DNA from: Panorpa germanica
Taxonomy: Eukaryota > Arthropoda > Insecta > Mecoptera > Panorpidae
Direction of reading: 5' to 3'
DNA length: 64,000 nucleotides
NCBI GenBank assembly: GCA_963678705.1
Contig: OY783210.1
Span: forward strand, 18,849,331-18,913,330
The notes beneath the pieces are model-generated. The model worked only from the letters and a program-made list of their open reading frames with translations, ran no database searches and was not told the origin of the DNA. The position numbers were made by a program, and so were the translations under genes. This document shows, one piece after another, positions 39,593 to 51,957 of this stretch (positions are counted from its first letter, which is position 1; every line of letters begins with the position of its first letter).

Positions 39593-40117
39593 ATGTCTAG
39601 AGCAACAAAACGAAAACATGTTATGCATGAAATACAACAAGATGTGCTGGAACCTCCAAGTGGAAATCAACAGATAACAAAAGTTGTTGCTAGTCGGGGA
39701 AATAATTTACACGAGGTATGCAGTGTAGTTTTTTACATCAAGTAATTAAATTTTTCAAATTAACTTTTCATTATTATTAAATTTCAGGTGGAAACCGGTG
39801 AAGGAGAAAAATTTTTAGTCACAATGCCAACTAAATATCGTAGAAACGTTTGGATCAAACGGGGTGATTATGTATTGGTTGAACCAATAACAGAAGGACT
39901 AAAAGTAAAAGCAGAAATAATTAAAATATTAACAAAAGATCATGAAAAATATTATAAATCGTGCGATGTATGGCCTCAAAATTTTTATAAAGCTACTGAT
40001 TCTGCACTTACAAATAATACAAACGATGGAGGACTTGTAAGAAACACAAATAGATTAATAAATGAAGACGAAGATTCAACGAGTGAAGAAAGTGATTCAG
40101 AAACTGATAGCGATTAG
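39593..40117 (+). CDS. EIF1AD: EIF1A-domain protein, probable RNA-binding
   Basis: Small protein with an S1/IF1-type OB fold, related to translation factor eIF1A; human EIF1AD is nuclear and has been linked to stress response and 40S maturation. Two exons, 39,593-39,715 and 39,788-40,117, join to give about 150 residues. The N-terminus MSRATKRKHVMHEIQQD is typical of the family. The OB fold covers QITKVVASRGNNLHEVETGE and FLVTMPTKYRRNVWIKRGDY. The acidic Ser-rich tail (DEDSTSEESDSETDSD) is also typical. A polyadenylation signal AATAAA lies just after the stop, near 40,133. The upstream gap to POLG is under 200 bp. Confidence 0.93.
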
Positions 40118-40562
40118 AATTTTTTAAGTTGAAATAAATATACTATTATATATATATTTTTTATATAAATTTCAAAAGATACATTCCGTTTTTATTTAAA
40201 TTCATTTTATTTTTTGTAGCAATAAATATAAGTGTTACACGCTTGGTGTAATCGTAGAATGATGCGGACAACCGTCCCTTTTAAGTATGAAACATGCAAT
40301 ATAGTACTTTGATTGAATGAGAACATTGTATATTTACTTCAAAAACATTTTATTGAAAAGTATGAAATTAACGGTATCTTATTTTTAACTTTAAGCTTAT
40401 TCTTTACTATTGTCCAGTCAGGTAAAACAATATACATAACATAATAACTTAATGTGTAATAACTTAAATGCACGTCGCAGGAAACGTGCTTTTTAGTGAT
40501 TTTATTAATATATTCTGGAACAAGTATAAAACCTTAGACAAAGAAAACGTAATCACTAATAA
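40118..40562. other. Convergent 3' intergenic region
   Basis: Short AT-rich gap between the 3' ends of EIF1AD (+) and NUP58 (-). It should hold both 3' UTRs. No gene seen. Confidence 0.6.
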
Positions 40563-43500
40563 TTAATAATGTTTTCCTCTTTTATTGCCAATAGGCGGTC
40601 GTTGTAAATTAAAAGTGTCACCAGTACTAGCACTAGAACCAAATGCTGTCGTTGATGAGACACCAGCTCCTATAGGAGTTTTACTCCAACCCCAAGAAGA
40701 CCCTCCTAATGAGAACAGAAAAATGAAATATTCATATTTTTAAACGATAATTTATTTACAAATATAGTATTACAGATTATTATATAAGTGCTAAAGAGTA
40801 ACGTATTATTTTGATATGTTATTATTAACTTTCAAGATTTACCTATTGAAGTATTGTTAAATATTTGCGTTGATTTATTATCCATAGACGTCAATTGCTT
40901 TGGGTTCAATCCTGAACCTAATAAACCACCTGGAACAAATGGTGTTGGTCCTGCGCCTCCTCTCTTAACCGGACTTTGATAATTACCACGATTCTTAGTT
41001 GCAAATACATCGGTGCCATCATCTAACACTACCCTATTAAGAAAATCGACGAATTTTGTCAATATATATTAATGAATATAACACCTAAATATAATTTAGT
41101 AATATAAAAAAACATACCTTCTTAGCTGTAAATACATTTGTTTTTGTGCTTGTACTTCGTGGTGGACTCCCTGCAAACGACCAGCTAATGTAATTAAAGT
41201 TTCATGAATTTGTCGCATTCCTTGAGTTAAATCTAAAAAAAATGAAATAGATTAACACGTGTACTGCAAGTGAAAATTAATGTTATTATTTTGAATTAAT
41301 ACCTTGTTCTCCCACTTGTTTTGGCTGAACTAAACTGTGCAAATGTTTATCGGTGAGTTCTATTTTTTCTCTAAATAATAAGAGTTCACGTTCATAGCTT
41401 TGTACCAATTCCATAAAGTAAGTAAGAGGCGCTGTGTTTTCATATTGTAATCCTAATAAAATTTGAAGTTTATTTAACAACCTGTTATAAATTTATCTTA
41501 AAAGATAAATTGAGCATTACGTATTTATTACCTGCAGGAACTTCGTGTGTTCTTTGGGCCATTTCCGCATGTCCTAATGCTGTAGACATATCAGTTTTCA
41601 GTCTATCCGTGCTAAATGCATTCTTCTGAATATCTGAACACAGAGCACTAAGTATCCCTTGTAGTGTACTAACTTCTTCGCTTACCTATTGTATAAAATC
41701 AAAAACATTGTTTTTTTTAATTGCATGTACGAGTATATATTACCTTTATGCATAATATATAAAACTAACTTTTTGAACTGGTTCTATAGATCCTCTTGCA
41801 ATATCTGCACTTAATAGGCGTTGTTCTTTAACAAACTGTTTGAAAGAATCGACTGTTGTTGATATTTCATTTGGCAATTGGTTTTCTCTAACAGGAGGAT
41901 CTTCATTTCGATTAGAATTAATACCAGAAGGTTTAGACGCTGTTGTATCAATGCCCCCAAGTCCTTGTGAAGCTGGAGTTGTTATTGTAGTTGTATTTGC
42001 AGTTCCTTAAATAACGATAAAACTATGAGTGAAGAAATCATTGTTTTTCCATACCATTGAGAAAATGTATTTATTAGAAAAGGTACCTATTGTTGAACTG
42101 ATGCCAAAACCACCTAATCCAGCTGGTTTAGAACCTACAATAGAAAATAACATTTATAGTTATATGTGGCTGAAAGCACAGTATCTTTGAATGATACATA
42201 TTCATGGTTATCCGATACAAGTAACAATTCGCGTTACCTGGCATTATATACTTGACATTGTGACCTGGTCCAGGTGAAGGATAAAGTAACGACAGTGTCG
42301 CATTTCCAGGAATATTTGTGGATCTATTTAAAATATTAGGATTTTCGGAGGGAGCAGGATTATTAGGAGCATATTCATTAATATTCGATTGATTTTCTGA
42401 CAAACATTTGCACATAATAATATCACAGTTACATGTTGCACATTGTCTACTATTAAAAAGCTTTGTTACTTGTTGGGTTCCCTAAAATAATAGAATTAGA
42501 GTAATCATTTTAATAAATTTAATAGAAATATGATAAGGGTACCCCGTACACAAAGTTACTTTACATTTATGTTATATTTTACTTAAACAAAACTTAGTAA
42601 TATTTAATCTGAAAAGGTCTTATTTTGTGTCAGTTAAGTAAATTATAAACCATTAAACATACAGTCTGACATCTATTTTGATTAGGATTATCCAAAAATG
42701 GATCATATAAAGAATCAGAAGAATGAACAGGGCCCTGCGGTTTCTGAGGTTTGAGATTAGATTTATTAGAAGATGCTGCGAAACATTTTTTAACTATACT
42801 TCGAATCTTAAAAACATTAAACTGAGTAAAATTACTAACCAAAAAGGCCAGTTCCAGTTGCTGCAGCTGAACCGAAAGTATTAGCGCCCCCAAAACTAAG
42901 TAAAAACATTTTAAATTAATTTATAAATTACGTACAAACTAATAAGAAGGGGTTAGAGCATTTACCTTAAACTTGTTGCTCCAAATGCTGGAGCTGCTGC
43001 TGTTGTTGTTGCTGTAAAGGCAGTATTGGTAGCTCCAAAACCAATGTTTGTTGAAGGTGTATTAAAGGAACTGCCAATGGCTGCAGCACCAAAACCTGTA
43101 TTTGAAACAGGAGTACCAAATGCACTTCCAGCAGCTGGTGCTCCAAAACTAGACGTTGCAGGAGTTCCAAAAGTTGGTTTTGCAGGAGTTGTGGCTCCAA
43201 ATCCAGAAGCTGGAGTACCAAAATTTAAAGTACTATTTGCTGGCGGTGCTCCAAATGAGACATCTAAAAATTTAATCAAAAATAATATAGAAAATTGACT
43301 TTGTTGTAAAGTAAGAATAAATATATTGTATTACTGCTTGTATTTGCTCCAAAAGACATGTTTCCCGCTCCAAATCCACCTTGAGGGGTACCAGTAGCAG
43401 TTGGAGTGCCAAAAGCTGGAGCTGTAGTCCTGAAATAATGGTGAAACTTTAAATGTTAAATATTTAAATGTTATTTTTAGGTTAACAATGACTTACTTTG

Positions 43501-43567
43501 GTGTTCCAAATGAGAATCCTGTAGATGCTGGAGATGCAGGAGTAGATCCAAATCCAAATTTTGACAT
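40563..43567 (-). CDS. NUP58: Nucleoporin Nup58 (p58/p45)
   Basis: FG nucleoporin of the central transport channel, part of the Nup62-Nup58-Nup54 complex. The start at 43567 (MSKFGFGSTPASPAS) opens an FG-repeat domain (FGTPASGFGATTPAKPTFGT, SFGAPAAGSAFGTPV and similar) down to about 42,840. The core exons give SKPAGLGGFGISSTIG, then the helical coiled-coil domain: DSFKQFVKEQRLLSADIARG, LQYENTAPLTYFMELVQSYE and RELLLFREKIELTDKHLHSL (41,470-41,290). The end has DVFATKNRGNY and AGPTPFVPGG, matching the vertebrate VFEAKR...TTGPTPF block, and a short basic tail GNKRGKHY. Splicing of the exon ending at 42,840 directly to the one at about 42,134 keeps frame (phase 1), so two open exons in between look like an optional cassette (separate entry). 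Confidence 0.93.
42238..42775 (-). CDS. Two-exon optional cassette inside NUP58 encoding a Cys-cluster insert
   Basis: Two open exons within the large NUP58 intron, 42,663-42,775 (113 nt) and 42,238-42,481 (244 nt), each with AG acceptor and GT donor. The total of 357 nt is a multiple of three. The first begins in phase 1 and the last ends in phase 1, exactly the phase of the surrounding intron, so the cassette can be included or skipped without a frame change. The predicted insert is 119 residues: a Pro/Asn-rich part (QGPVHSSDSLYDPFLDNPNQ), a cysteine cluster (CATCNCDIIMCKCLSEN) and an Asn/Pro-rich end. It contains no FG repeats. I recognise no domain; expression is not shown by the sequence. 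Confidence 0.55.
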
Positions 43568-44057
43568 AATAGCGAATTAACCGTTATCACCGAACTTAAT
43601 GTTTTTAATAAGACAGTATGTAGATTGAATCTTATTAAAATATTCTAAATTAAACAAAAATTTTATACTGACAAATTCCCACCAATCTGATCCAGAGATA
43701 ATATTCTGATCGTGAACAAACTACATCTAACGCACCAAAGATTTACACCATTCTAACCAATATTTAACTCTATTTACATTTCGAATTTTGCATTAAAATT
43801 AGCTAAAGATAGTTTTTTAAATGACTTTTTACACATATTGTTCCAATTTGCTTATCTGATTTTTTTTATACGTAATTTGTTATTATGAAATGTGCTCGGA
43901 ATTTTGTTTCCTGTTAAGTACCAAAGCGATGTGAAGTCCTCTGTCATTATTAAAAATATGATATAACCACATTTATTAACCTCACTTCCACTTTGTAATT
44001 TTTATACGGATAAAACGAAATCAAACAAGTTGTAGTTATTATCATTATTTTTCAGTA
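43568..44057. promoter_or_regulatory. Divergent NUP58/ARH3 promoter region
   Basis: 490 bp between two divergent start codons. An AG acceptor-like site (TTTTTCAG) two bases before the ARH3 ATG suggests either a 5' UTR intron for ARH3 or chance. No specific binding site is claimed. Confidence 0.5.
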
Positions 44058-45409
44058 ATGCCTATCATGGATAATAAATTGTTGTCAAGTAAATTTAGAG
44101 GATGTTTGTTAGGTTCATTCTTGGGCGATTGTATGGGAGCTCCATATGAAGGAGAAATATTAGGACCTGGTGCTAAGGTTGTTCTTCAAAAGTATTTTGA
44201 TAAGCTAGATGGACCGTATTTCAAGGGTAAGTTGTTAGAGACTTATTTGCATTTTATCTTTGAATGAATTCCTGTTTTTTTCATAGCTCCAGTAAAGAAA
44301 TACACAGATGATACTGCAATGACGAAGTGTATAGCAGAGTCGCTAATTTCTCAGAAAACGTTAAATCAATCTGATTTAGCGCGGAGATTTGTGAAAGAAT
44401 ATTATACCGAACCTAGACGGGGATATGGACAAGCCGTTGTTGAAGTCTTTCGTAAGCTACGAAACACTAAAATGACTGATCCAGTGGCACCGGCGAAGGA
44501 GCAATTTGAAGGTAACTTGAAATATAAACATATATTATACACTTCTGTATTAAATGTGATGAATTAATACTAATATTTATTTAGGAACTGGGTCTTTTGG
44601 AAATGGAGCAGCAATGAGAGTATCTCCTATTGCACTTTTTTACTCAAATAATTATGAGTCTCTTATACAAATGGCAAGAAAATCCGCAGAAGTAACACAT
44701 ACTCATAAACAAGGAGTGGATGGAACTATACTTCAGGCGATTGCAGTTCATCAGAGTTTTCTGATGGATCCAACAATTCCAATTGATCCACTTGCATTTA
44801 CTGCACAGTTAATAGAGAAAATGGATAAAATTGAAAAAGATGAAGATGGGTAAAATATCATTTCATTGGTAACTTTATAGTTAATTATGATACTGAACAA
44901 TTCAAGCTATAAATGTGCTATGCATTTTTGACAGAATGGGATTAGTGGATCCAAAACCGTATAAGAAGCAGTTAACTCATATGTCTCGTTTATTATCAAA
45001 GGAAGTTGAGGTTGATGAAGTAGCGAAAACTTTAGGAAACAGCGTGGCAGCTTTGTACTCGGTTCCAACAGCAATCTTTTGTTTTTTGAAAGCATTAAAT
45101 CCAATAACTGGTGTTACGGTTAGTTTAAACGTTAGGTTAAATATTAAAAGCCGACTATGATATATTTTTGAGTATCATTTGTTAACAGATTTTTTGTTTC
45201 AGACTGATAATCCTTTCAGAAGGACATTACAATATGCAATATCACTGGGAGGCGACACTGACACAATTGCAAGTATGGCTGGTGCTCTGTCTGGAGCTTA
45301 TCATGGAGAAGAAATAATAGGTGCAAGTCTAATTCAACATTGCGAGAATGCTGAAAATATGTTGAAAATTGCTGATGAATTATTTCAAAATCAGCAGTTA
45401 ATTTGTTGA
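44058..45409 (+). CDS. ADPRS: ADP-ribosylhydrolase ARH3 (ADPRS)
   Basis: Magnesium-dependent hydrolase that removes ADP-ribose from serine and cleaves poly(ADP-ribose) and O-acetyl-ADP-ribose in nucleus, cytosol and mitochondria. Five exons. The first has SKFRGCLLGSFLGDCMGAPY, the family N-terminus. The second has YTDDTAMTKCIAESL, the metal-binding TDD motif, near 44,300. GTGSFGNGAAMRVSPIALFY follows at 44,585-44,645. The last exon holds the second metal site GGDTDTIASMAGALSGAYHG at 45,250-45,310. All key acidic residues are present and the length is normal. Two in-frame ATGs (44,058 and 44,070) are possible starts; the first is taken here. Confidence 0.95.
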
Positions 45410-45905
45410 GTAACTAATCAGAAAATAAAGATTTGTCTTAGAAAAACTAAGTTTATCATAAACTAACAAAATTATGAATGTATAATTGTTGCTCTTAAAA
45501 TGTAACATAATGTATAATACTTAATTAAATATTTTGTTTAAAAATACTACATATCATTTAATTAATTAAAAATATAACTTGGTTTCTTATTTTGCTGTAA
45601 AGTTGAGTAAGAGTAGTTAACTAATTGAAAGCTTAATATGAGAAGTCTAAAATATAAGTTTTAGCAATACACAAAAAAACAATCAAGCTGAAAACTTTCG
45701 TTGTTATAAATTGTAGGTGTAATATATTATATATAAGTAGTTTCTTTTAGTAGGGTGTTATATATATATAAATAAAATAAAATAAATAGATATAATTAAA
45801 TTAAAATAAATAGATATAATTAAATTAAAATAAATAGATATAATTAAATTAAATAAATTGTACATTACTTTGGTAACTTATAATATATTATATTAATAAA
45901 TAATA
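45410..45905. other. ARH3 3' flank with 24-bp tandem repeat
   Basis: AT-rich sequence with an AATAAA near 45,424 for ARH3. A 24-bp unit (core AATAGATATAATTAAATTAA) is repeated three times at about 45,780-45,852. It ends where the inverted duplication starts. No gene seen. Confidence 0.65.
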
Positions 45906-46077
45906 AATAACAAATATTAATATTTATTTCATTTTATTTTATTTGGGAGCTCAATACATATTAGATTATCATTCTAGTATTTATTATATTCATTCTAATT
46001 AAATATTTTAATATTAATATAAATACTATTGACTACTACTATAAAAATATTCTGTATTCATTTAAACACTTTCCAAA

Positions 46078-46270
46078 AGATATTTGTATCAGGGTATCAT
46101 GAACATGACATTACCCTAAAAAAAAATAATCGTTTCATTCATGAATAGGGGGGATACAAATTCATTCATAAAAAATATCAAAACAGTTTATTACAAAAAT
46201 GTCATATTTGTATCAGAGTATCATGAACGTTACATTACCCTAAAAAAATACTGTGTTTCATTCATAAATA
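46078..46270 (+). repeat. Terminal minisatellite of copy A
   Basis: Two units of roughly 110 bp sharing TTTGTATCAG(G/A)GTATCATGAACG/ATGACATTACCCTA and a TTCATTCAT(G/A)AATAG block. The same unit occurs at the outer side of copy B (three times) and copy C (twice), so it marks the edge of the duplicated block. Confidence 0.8.
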
Positions 46271-46748
46271 GGACTGAGTAAGAATGATTTATGTCAGTAT
46301 ATGTAGATTTGTTTGGTAAATATCAACCGCTTTTATTTTATTCAACTGTCATTCTTATCTTTAGTACGTTTAAGGTGATCGCAGTTTCTTAAAATCTGTA
46401 TAAAACTTTTACGATTGTGTACAAAACAAAACAGAATGTTTGAGGTCTAGTATTATTTTGACCGTTTTAAACATTAATTAATGTTTATATATATTAGACA
46501 AATTAAAAAATCGGTTATTATATATAACCTAAAAATTTATATTATGAACATTACAAATGAGAGGAAATATACACTTATCATATAATATACACCTTATTAA
46601 ATTGTTTTAAACAAATTACAGGCGTCTAAATAATAACCGTTTTAGACATTTACTGGATAACATTGTTTCTTCGACTACATAAATTTACTTTGATTGTAAG
46701 TGTTAATTAATTTCTCGATCAAATAAAAATAAATCTTTATGTATTTTA

Positions 46749-48480
46749 GTTGCAAGTGTGTACCAGGGTATACAAGTGCTAGGTGAGAAATCAACATAGA
46801 TGATTGTGTGACTCCAGAATAAGTGCCAGAATAATGGGACTTGTATTGATCAAGTTGAATCCTATCCATGCCAATGTTTACAGGAATACATTGTGAAACC
46901 AGAATTCCATTTTGTTCTGCAGAATACAATCCATGTGGTAACGATGCTCGCTGTGTTGATAACTGTAGTCACTATAGTTGCGAATGCGCTGCAGGTTTTG
47001 CAGGTGTATAATTGCACAGAAGATATTGATGACTGCCAAAATAATATGTGTCAGGTACAATATTAATCAATAATCAGTACTCTGTTACTCAATAATTTAT
47101 GTTCTAATATAAAAAGTAAAGTAGTATTTATTTTGATTTAATAGAATGGTGCAACATGCGTTGATGGAATAAATGACTACGTTTGTCGTTGTGCCGGTGA
47201 TTATACTGGTAAATTTTGTGAAGCAGGTCCACTAGTAGCAATGATGTACCCCCAAACTCCACCATATCAACATCACGAATGCAAACATGGTGTTTGTTTA
47301 CAATCTAATCCTTTAAATGCAGATTATATTTGCAAATGTTCTGCCGGGTATTCTGGAAAACGATACTGGAAAAGTCTTACTAGCTTAAGTTTGTGCACAA
47401 TAACTCTTTACGTTGAAAGCCAATGTTACTATTGTACTTAGTTCTGCGCAGAACAATGGTGTACTCCTATATGATGGAAATGCAGAACATCTTGCTGTGC
47501 AGCTGGTCCATGGTAGAATTAGGGTCAGCTACGATGTTGGAAATTATTCAGTATCTACTATGTACAGGTAATGTTTTCCAGTTAATATTTAAAGAAAATG
47601 AACTTGCTAACAATTAATATTTAAATAGAAAAATGTAATATCTTAAATATATGTAATTTTGTTTTAGTTTTGAAATGGTCGGTATCATATCGTGGAACTT
47701 CTAGCAATAAAAAAGAATTTTACGTTAAGAGTTGATCGTGGTTTAGCGCGTTCCATTATTAATGACGGATCTCAAGAATTTCACCCGAGCCTGGACAACA
47801 AGCATTCATGCAGTGGCCTTTAAGAAACTTAACCAGCTTCAAAGGATTTTTTGTGATGTTGAACACATCCGCAATATTTATTTTTCTCCTGCATTATCTT
47901 TGTCTTATCTATATGGAGTACAGATATTATTATGATCATTCCTTTACAAGTTTCGTAAAGGTAATAGCTACTATAATCTATATACTTTATTATTTTATCA
48001 CTAATTACAGCTATAATTAGACTTATTTAGTAATTATTATTTTAAATCTGATACTTATGCAATTATAATAACATTGTAAATGAAAAATATTTCTTATTCT
48101 TTAAAATATTTTCAATTATGACAACATGTAGTAATTGGCTTTAATGTTTTTTTAAGGTGCGACAACATCAGAGGCTCTTTCCAGGGATCATACTGAACAT
48201 AATGGGGACAATAATAATTGCAGAACTGAACCAAATCATGTACAGAACGAACCAGTTAAGCACTCTGGACCAAGTATGTATAAAATATTTTTTTAATTGA
48301 TCCATATTTGTACTAATTAAGCTTCATATAGTAATTCTTTGTTTTTTTTAGAAGACTGCACCGATAGTTTTACAAACTGCTATCTAGTCGTACAAGCACG
48401 TCTTGCAAATGGAAGTGTATCATGAAGAAGAGCTCCACCAGATGCTTAAAGTTCATCATGGGCAAAATAGTTTACTTTCA
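46749..48480 (+). pseudogene. Decayed slit-like gene fragment, copy A (EGF and laminin-G exons)
   Basis: Intron-containing remains of a secreted axon-guidance ligand of the Slit family. EGF-like exons: CKCVPGYTSAR followed by a TGA where Cys is expected (46,782), then NKCQNNGTCIDQVESYPCQC in a shifted frame; another shift precedes the phrase read as DARCVDN and CTEDIDDCQNN. The next exon (47,146-47,567) is clearer: [49 protein letters not shown]. The start of a laminin-G domain follows in two frames ([46 protein letters not shown]). The next exon continues it, with a frame shift after the first few residues ([33 protein letters not shown]). Repeated shifts and stops make it a pseudogene. Retained introns mean DNA-level duplication, not retrocopying. 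The terminal exon (DCTDSFTNCYLVVQARL) is not from the classic Slit end that I know. Confidence 0.82.
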
Positions 48481-48786
48481 AATTGGAAATGAGTAGAAAT
48501 ATCTAAAGAAACAAATAGATTATTTTCCTGTAATTTATTAATAACTGTGGTAATTTAAGTATGCTACTTCCAAAGTTTTTCTTTTGTAGTATATTATGTT
48601 ATAATTGAACCAAACATTTTCTGCAATTTAATTTGGCAAATACTTATAAAGTTTTATATTTTTATTATTATTACGATCTTCCTTTGACATGAAAGAACTA
48701 AAGTTATCTAGAATATTTATATTATAAAGTTATGTATATATTGGATTATTATGAAATAGTAATAACTTATTTTCAATTTCATTGAC

Positions 48787-49002
48787 ATGCAAACAATAAT
48801 GCAAGTATTTAATATTATTATTATGTTTCACTTATTGGTTTTCATTGCACATTTGAATTCTTTAATAACTAGACATGACTTGGCACGAACATCTCAGAAA
48901 ACACAAATGTTACAGAACAAATACGTAAGAAGTTCATTTAGCTGTGTCGTATTTGTTATACAAAAGTGTTACATAAATATTATGTTTATGTTTAAACAGT
49001 AA
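48787..49002 (+). other. 71-codon frame present in all three copies
   Basis: Open frame MQTIMQVFNIIIMFHLLVFI... with a hydrophobic N-terminal stretch that could be a signal or membrane segment. It is identical in copies A and B and differs by one residue (I/M) in copy C. Because the flanking DNA is also highly similar, conservation alone does not show selection. No known family; probably chance, following the pseudogene. Confidence 0.25.
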
Positions 49003-49773
49003 TAACAGTTTTGTTTGATGTTCGTGCAGTAAAAAGTAAAAATGTTGTAAAAAATGTATCCACAATAATGAATCATTGTTTCTTGTACCCATTGCTTCTT
49101 ATAGCCTGCAGTGGATTCTGTTCTCTATACAGACTTATAATTAGCTCCTAAACTTTCTACCATAAAATAAAAATTGTAAAAAAAACTGTTGTATTTTTAG
49201 TAGTTGTAGAAAAGTAGTTAATAATATCTGTCAACAATCATCTTAATAAATGCAGAAAATCTGATTTTTGCTAAAATTAATATTTAAAACATTAAAATAA
49301 TAACGTATATAGATAGATATTTTAAATAATAAAATATGTAACATTAGATATTTGTATTTCGTAACAATTTATTAAATTATTTATCATATCTACATTAATT
49401 ATAATTTATATTAATAAATGTTTTTGTAACATTAATTATTTAGTAAATATTCGAACTGAAAGTGTGCCACCTATTAGACGGTAGACAAAATAACCATAGT
49501 CAATTTTACTTCACAGAAGACACTAGCAGATAATTTTACACGCCTGATTTATATGCTACTATATATACTCACTTAAATGTACTATTTATTCCAAAAACAT
49601 TTACTTAAAATAAAGGATTAACTAAGTTTTCAATTTTGTTTTATTTATTCCAATACTTATATAAAATAAAAATTGAACATTTCTACAAGAAATTCATCTC
49701 AAATTAATCTCAATACAAGAAATATAGAAAATTCTTCAGTGTCAATTATAAGAAGAGTAGAAGAGTAAGAAGA

Positions 49774-50030
49774 AACCTTCTTACATCTCGAGAAATGCAG
49801 AATATCTATTTTTTGTTAAAATTAAAAATTCAACGTTTTTATCCATTTTAACAAGAGATAACTTAAGATAACCTTCTTACATCTCGAGAACTGCAGAAGA
49901 TCTAATTTTTGTTAAAATTAAAAATTCAATGTTTTTATCAATTTTACCAAGAGTATAACCTTTTTACATCTCGAGGAATGCTAAAGATCTAATTTTTGTT
50001 AAAATTAAAAATGCAATGTTTTCCTTTCCA
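49774..50030 (+). repeat. Three-unit ~90-bp tandem repeat, left arm
   Basis: Units start at about 49,774, 49,870 and 49,957, each with AACCTT(C/T)TTACATCTCGAG and ATCTA(A/T)TTTTTGTTAAAATT. The mirrored set in the right arm is at about 53,730-53,985. The repeat sits just outside the 146-bp array and shares the word AACCTTCTTAC with sequence near the palindrome centre. Confidence 0.8.
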
Positions 50031-50262
50031 TCCTGTGCTTCCATCATAAACTTTGAAGCAAGAATATGCAAAGAATAAAATGCAATTGATAGACGCCTGG
50101 ATAATATGCAACATCTTTTGCTTCTTTATAACGAGACTGTATAAAGAAAATAATAATCCGTAATTTCTAAATGTTTGTGTTTTTGTAACAGCTTAATAAA
50201 TTATTTATCATATGAAATCTACATTAATTACTATTTATATTGTTAAACGTTTGGAATAATTT

Positions 50263-51640
50263 GATGCAGTTATGTTCCGTATACTCTAAAATAAAAAACT
50301 GCCTAAATATGTACGCGATTCTCACTTTTATGTGACCTTTTTTAAACCCATGTACACTTCTTTTTCTAAATTTTTTTTTAATTTCTTCGAAATAATTTTA
50401 TGCAGTTATGTTCGCTATGCTTTAAAATAAAAAACTGCTTCATTACATTTTAAATGTCTTCGCGATTCTGGCTTTTATCCGACCTTTTATAAATTCTTGG
50501 ACTTTTTTTTCTAAAATTTTTTCTTGGATTTCTTAAAATTTTTTGATGCAGTTATGTTCGCTAGGCCTTAAAGTAAATAACTGCTTTATTACATTTTAAA
50601 TATCCACGCGATTCTGGCTTTTATCGGACCTTTTTTAAATTCATGGACTTTTTTTTTCTAAAAATGTTTCTGGGATTTCTTGTAATTTTTTGATGCAGTT
50701 ATGTTCGCTAGGCTTTAAAGTAAATAACTGCTTCATTACATTTTAAATATCCACGCGATTCTTGCTTTTATGCGACCTTTTTTAAATTCATGGACTTTTT
50801 TTTCTAAAATTTTTTCTTGGATTTTTGAAATTTTTTGATGCAGTTATGTTCGCTAGGCTTTAAAGTAAATAACTGCTTCATTACATTTTAAATATTCACG
50901 CGTTTCTGGCTTTTATGCGACCTTTTTTAAATTCATGGACTTTTTTTTCTAAAATTTTTTCTTGAATTTCTTTAAATTTTTTGATGCAGTTATGTTCGCT
51001 AGGCTTTAAAGTAAATAACTACTTCATTACATTTTAAATATCCACGCGTTTCTTGCTTTTATGCGACCTTTTTCAATTTCATGGGGTTTTTTTTTCTAAC
51101 ATTTTTTTTTTAATTTCTTGTAATTTTTTGATACAGTTATGTTCGCTAGGCTTTAAAGTAAATAACTGCTTCATTACATTTTAAATAATCACGCGATTCT
51201 GGCTTTTATACGACCTTTTTTAAATTCATGGACTTTTTTTTTCTAAAAATGTTTCTGGGATTTCTTGTAATTTTTTGATACAGTTATGTTCGCTAGGCTT
51301 TAAAGTAAATAACTGTTTCATTACTTTTTAAATATCCACGCGTTTCTGGCTTTTATGCGACCTTTTTTAAATTCATGGACTTTTTTTTCTAAAATTTTTT
51401 TTTGTATTTCTTGTAATTTTTTGATGCAGTTATGTTCGCTAGGCTTTAAAGTAAATAACTGCTTCATTACATTTTAAATATCCATGCGATTCTGGCTTTT
51501 ATACGAACTTTTTTAAATTCATGGACTTTTTTTTTCGAAATTTTTTTTTTGGATTTCTTGAAATTTTTTGATGCAGTTATGTTCGCTAGGCTTTAAAATA
51601 AAGAACTGCTTCATTAGATTTTAAATATCTACGCAGAAAC
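50263..51640 (+). repeat. 146-147 bp satellite array, left arm (10 units)
   Basis: Ten head-to-tail units located by the word GATGCAGTTATGTTCGCTAG (with variants) at about 50263, 50397, 50545, 50692, 50837, 50983, 51129, 51277, 51423 and 51570. Inner spacings are 145-148 bp and the outer unit is shorter and more diverged. Each unit runs from that word through TAACTGCTTCATTACATTTT, a CACGCGATTCTGGCTTTTAT block and a T-rich tract (ATTCATGGACTTTTTTTTCT). Period and phased T tracts are nucleosome-like. No coding frame. Confidence 0.92.
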
Positions 51641-51957
51641 TCAAAAAATTGCATTGCTCTTAAAATCATAAAAGTGAACCTTTTCATCATTTTTAACAAG
51701 ATTATAGTCTTCTTTCTATATGGAGATTTAATATAGTGATATATCATAAACTAAAATACATATTTAAAAATAAATTATAAATTTGAAATCAGCATTCAAA
51801 ACTACGTTAAAAACTATTAAAAAATAAACAAATTATTTTTTTCAATTTTCATGAAAAGTAACAAGAGTATAACCTTCTTACTTTTGTTAAAAAAATCAAA
51901 ATTTATTTTGACGTATGATACATGTTGTCTAACGTAGTTTTGTATGCTGATTCCAAA

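Larger units (their letters stand above)
45910..51957 (+). repeat. Inverted duplication, copy A (left arm of palindrome)
   Basis: Left arm of a large palindrome. Its inner end (CTGATTCCAAA, 51,957) is the mirror of 52,085. The arm is colinear with copy B in the opposite orientation out to about 58,280, apart from a few differing blocks. Its outer 3 kb is also mirrored by copy C (about 58,965-62,125). In order from the left it holds a two-unit minisatellite, a slit-like pseudogene, a conserved 71-codon frame, a three-unit 90-bp repeat and a 146-bp satellite array. By eye the arms agree at well over 90% in most stretches. Confidence 0.9.

Noticed and set aside
46675..47060. Minus-strand frames of 84 and 60 residues, repeated on the plus strand at 61,023-61,408
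   Set aside because: They are shadows of the broken slit-like EGF exons; they are open only by the accident of the opposite strand.
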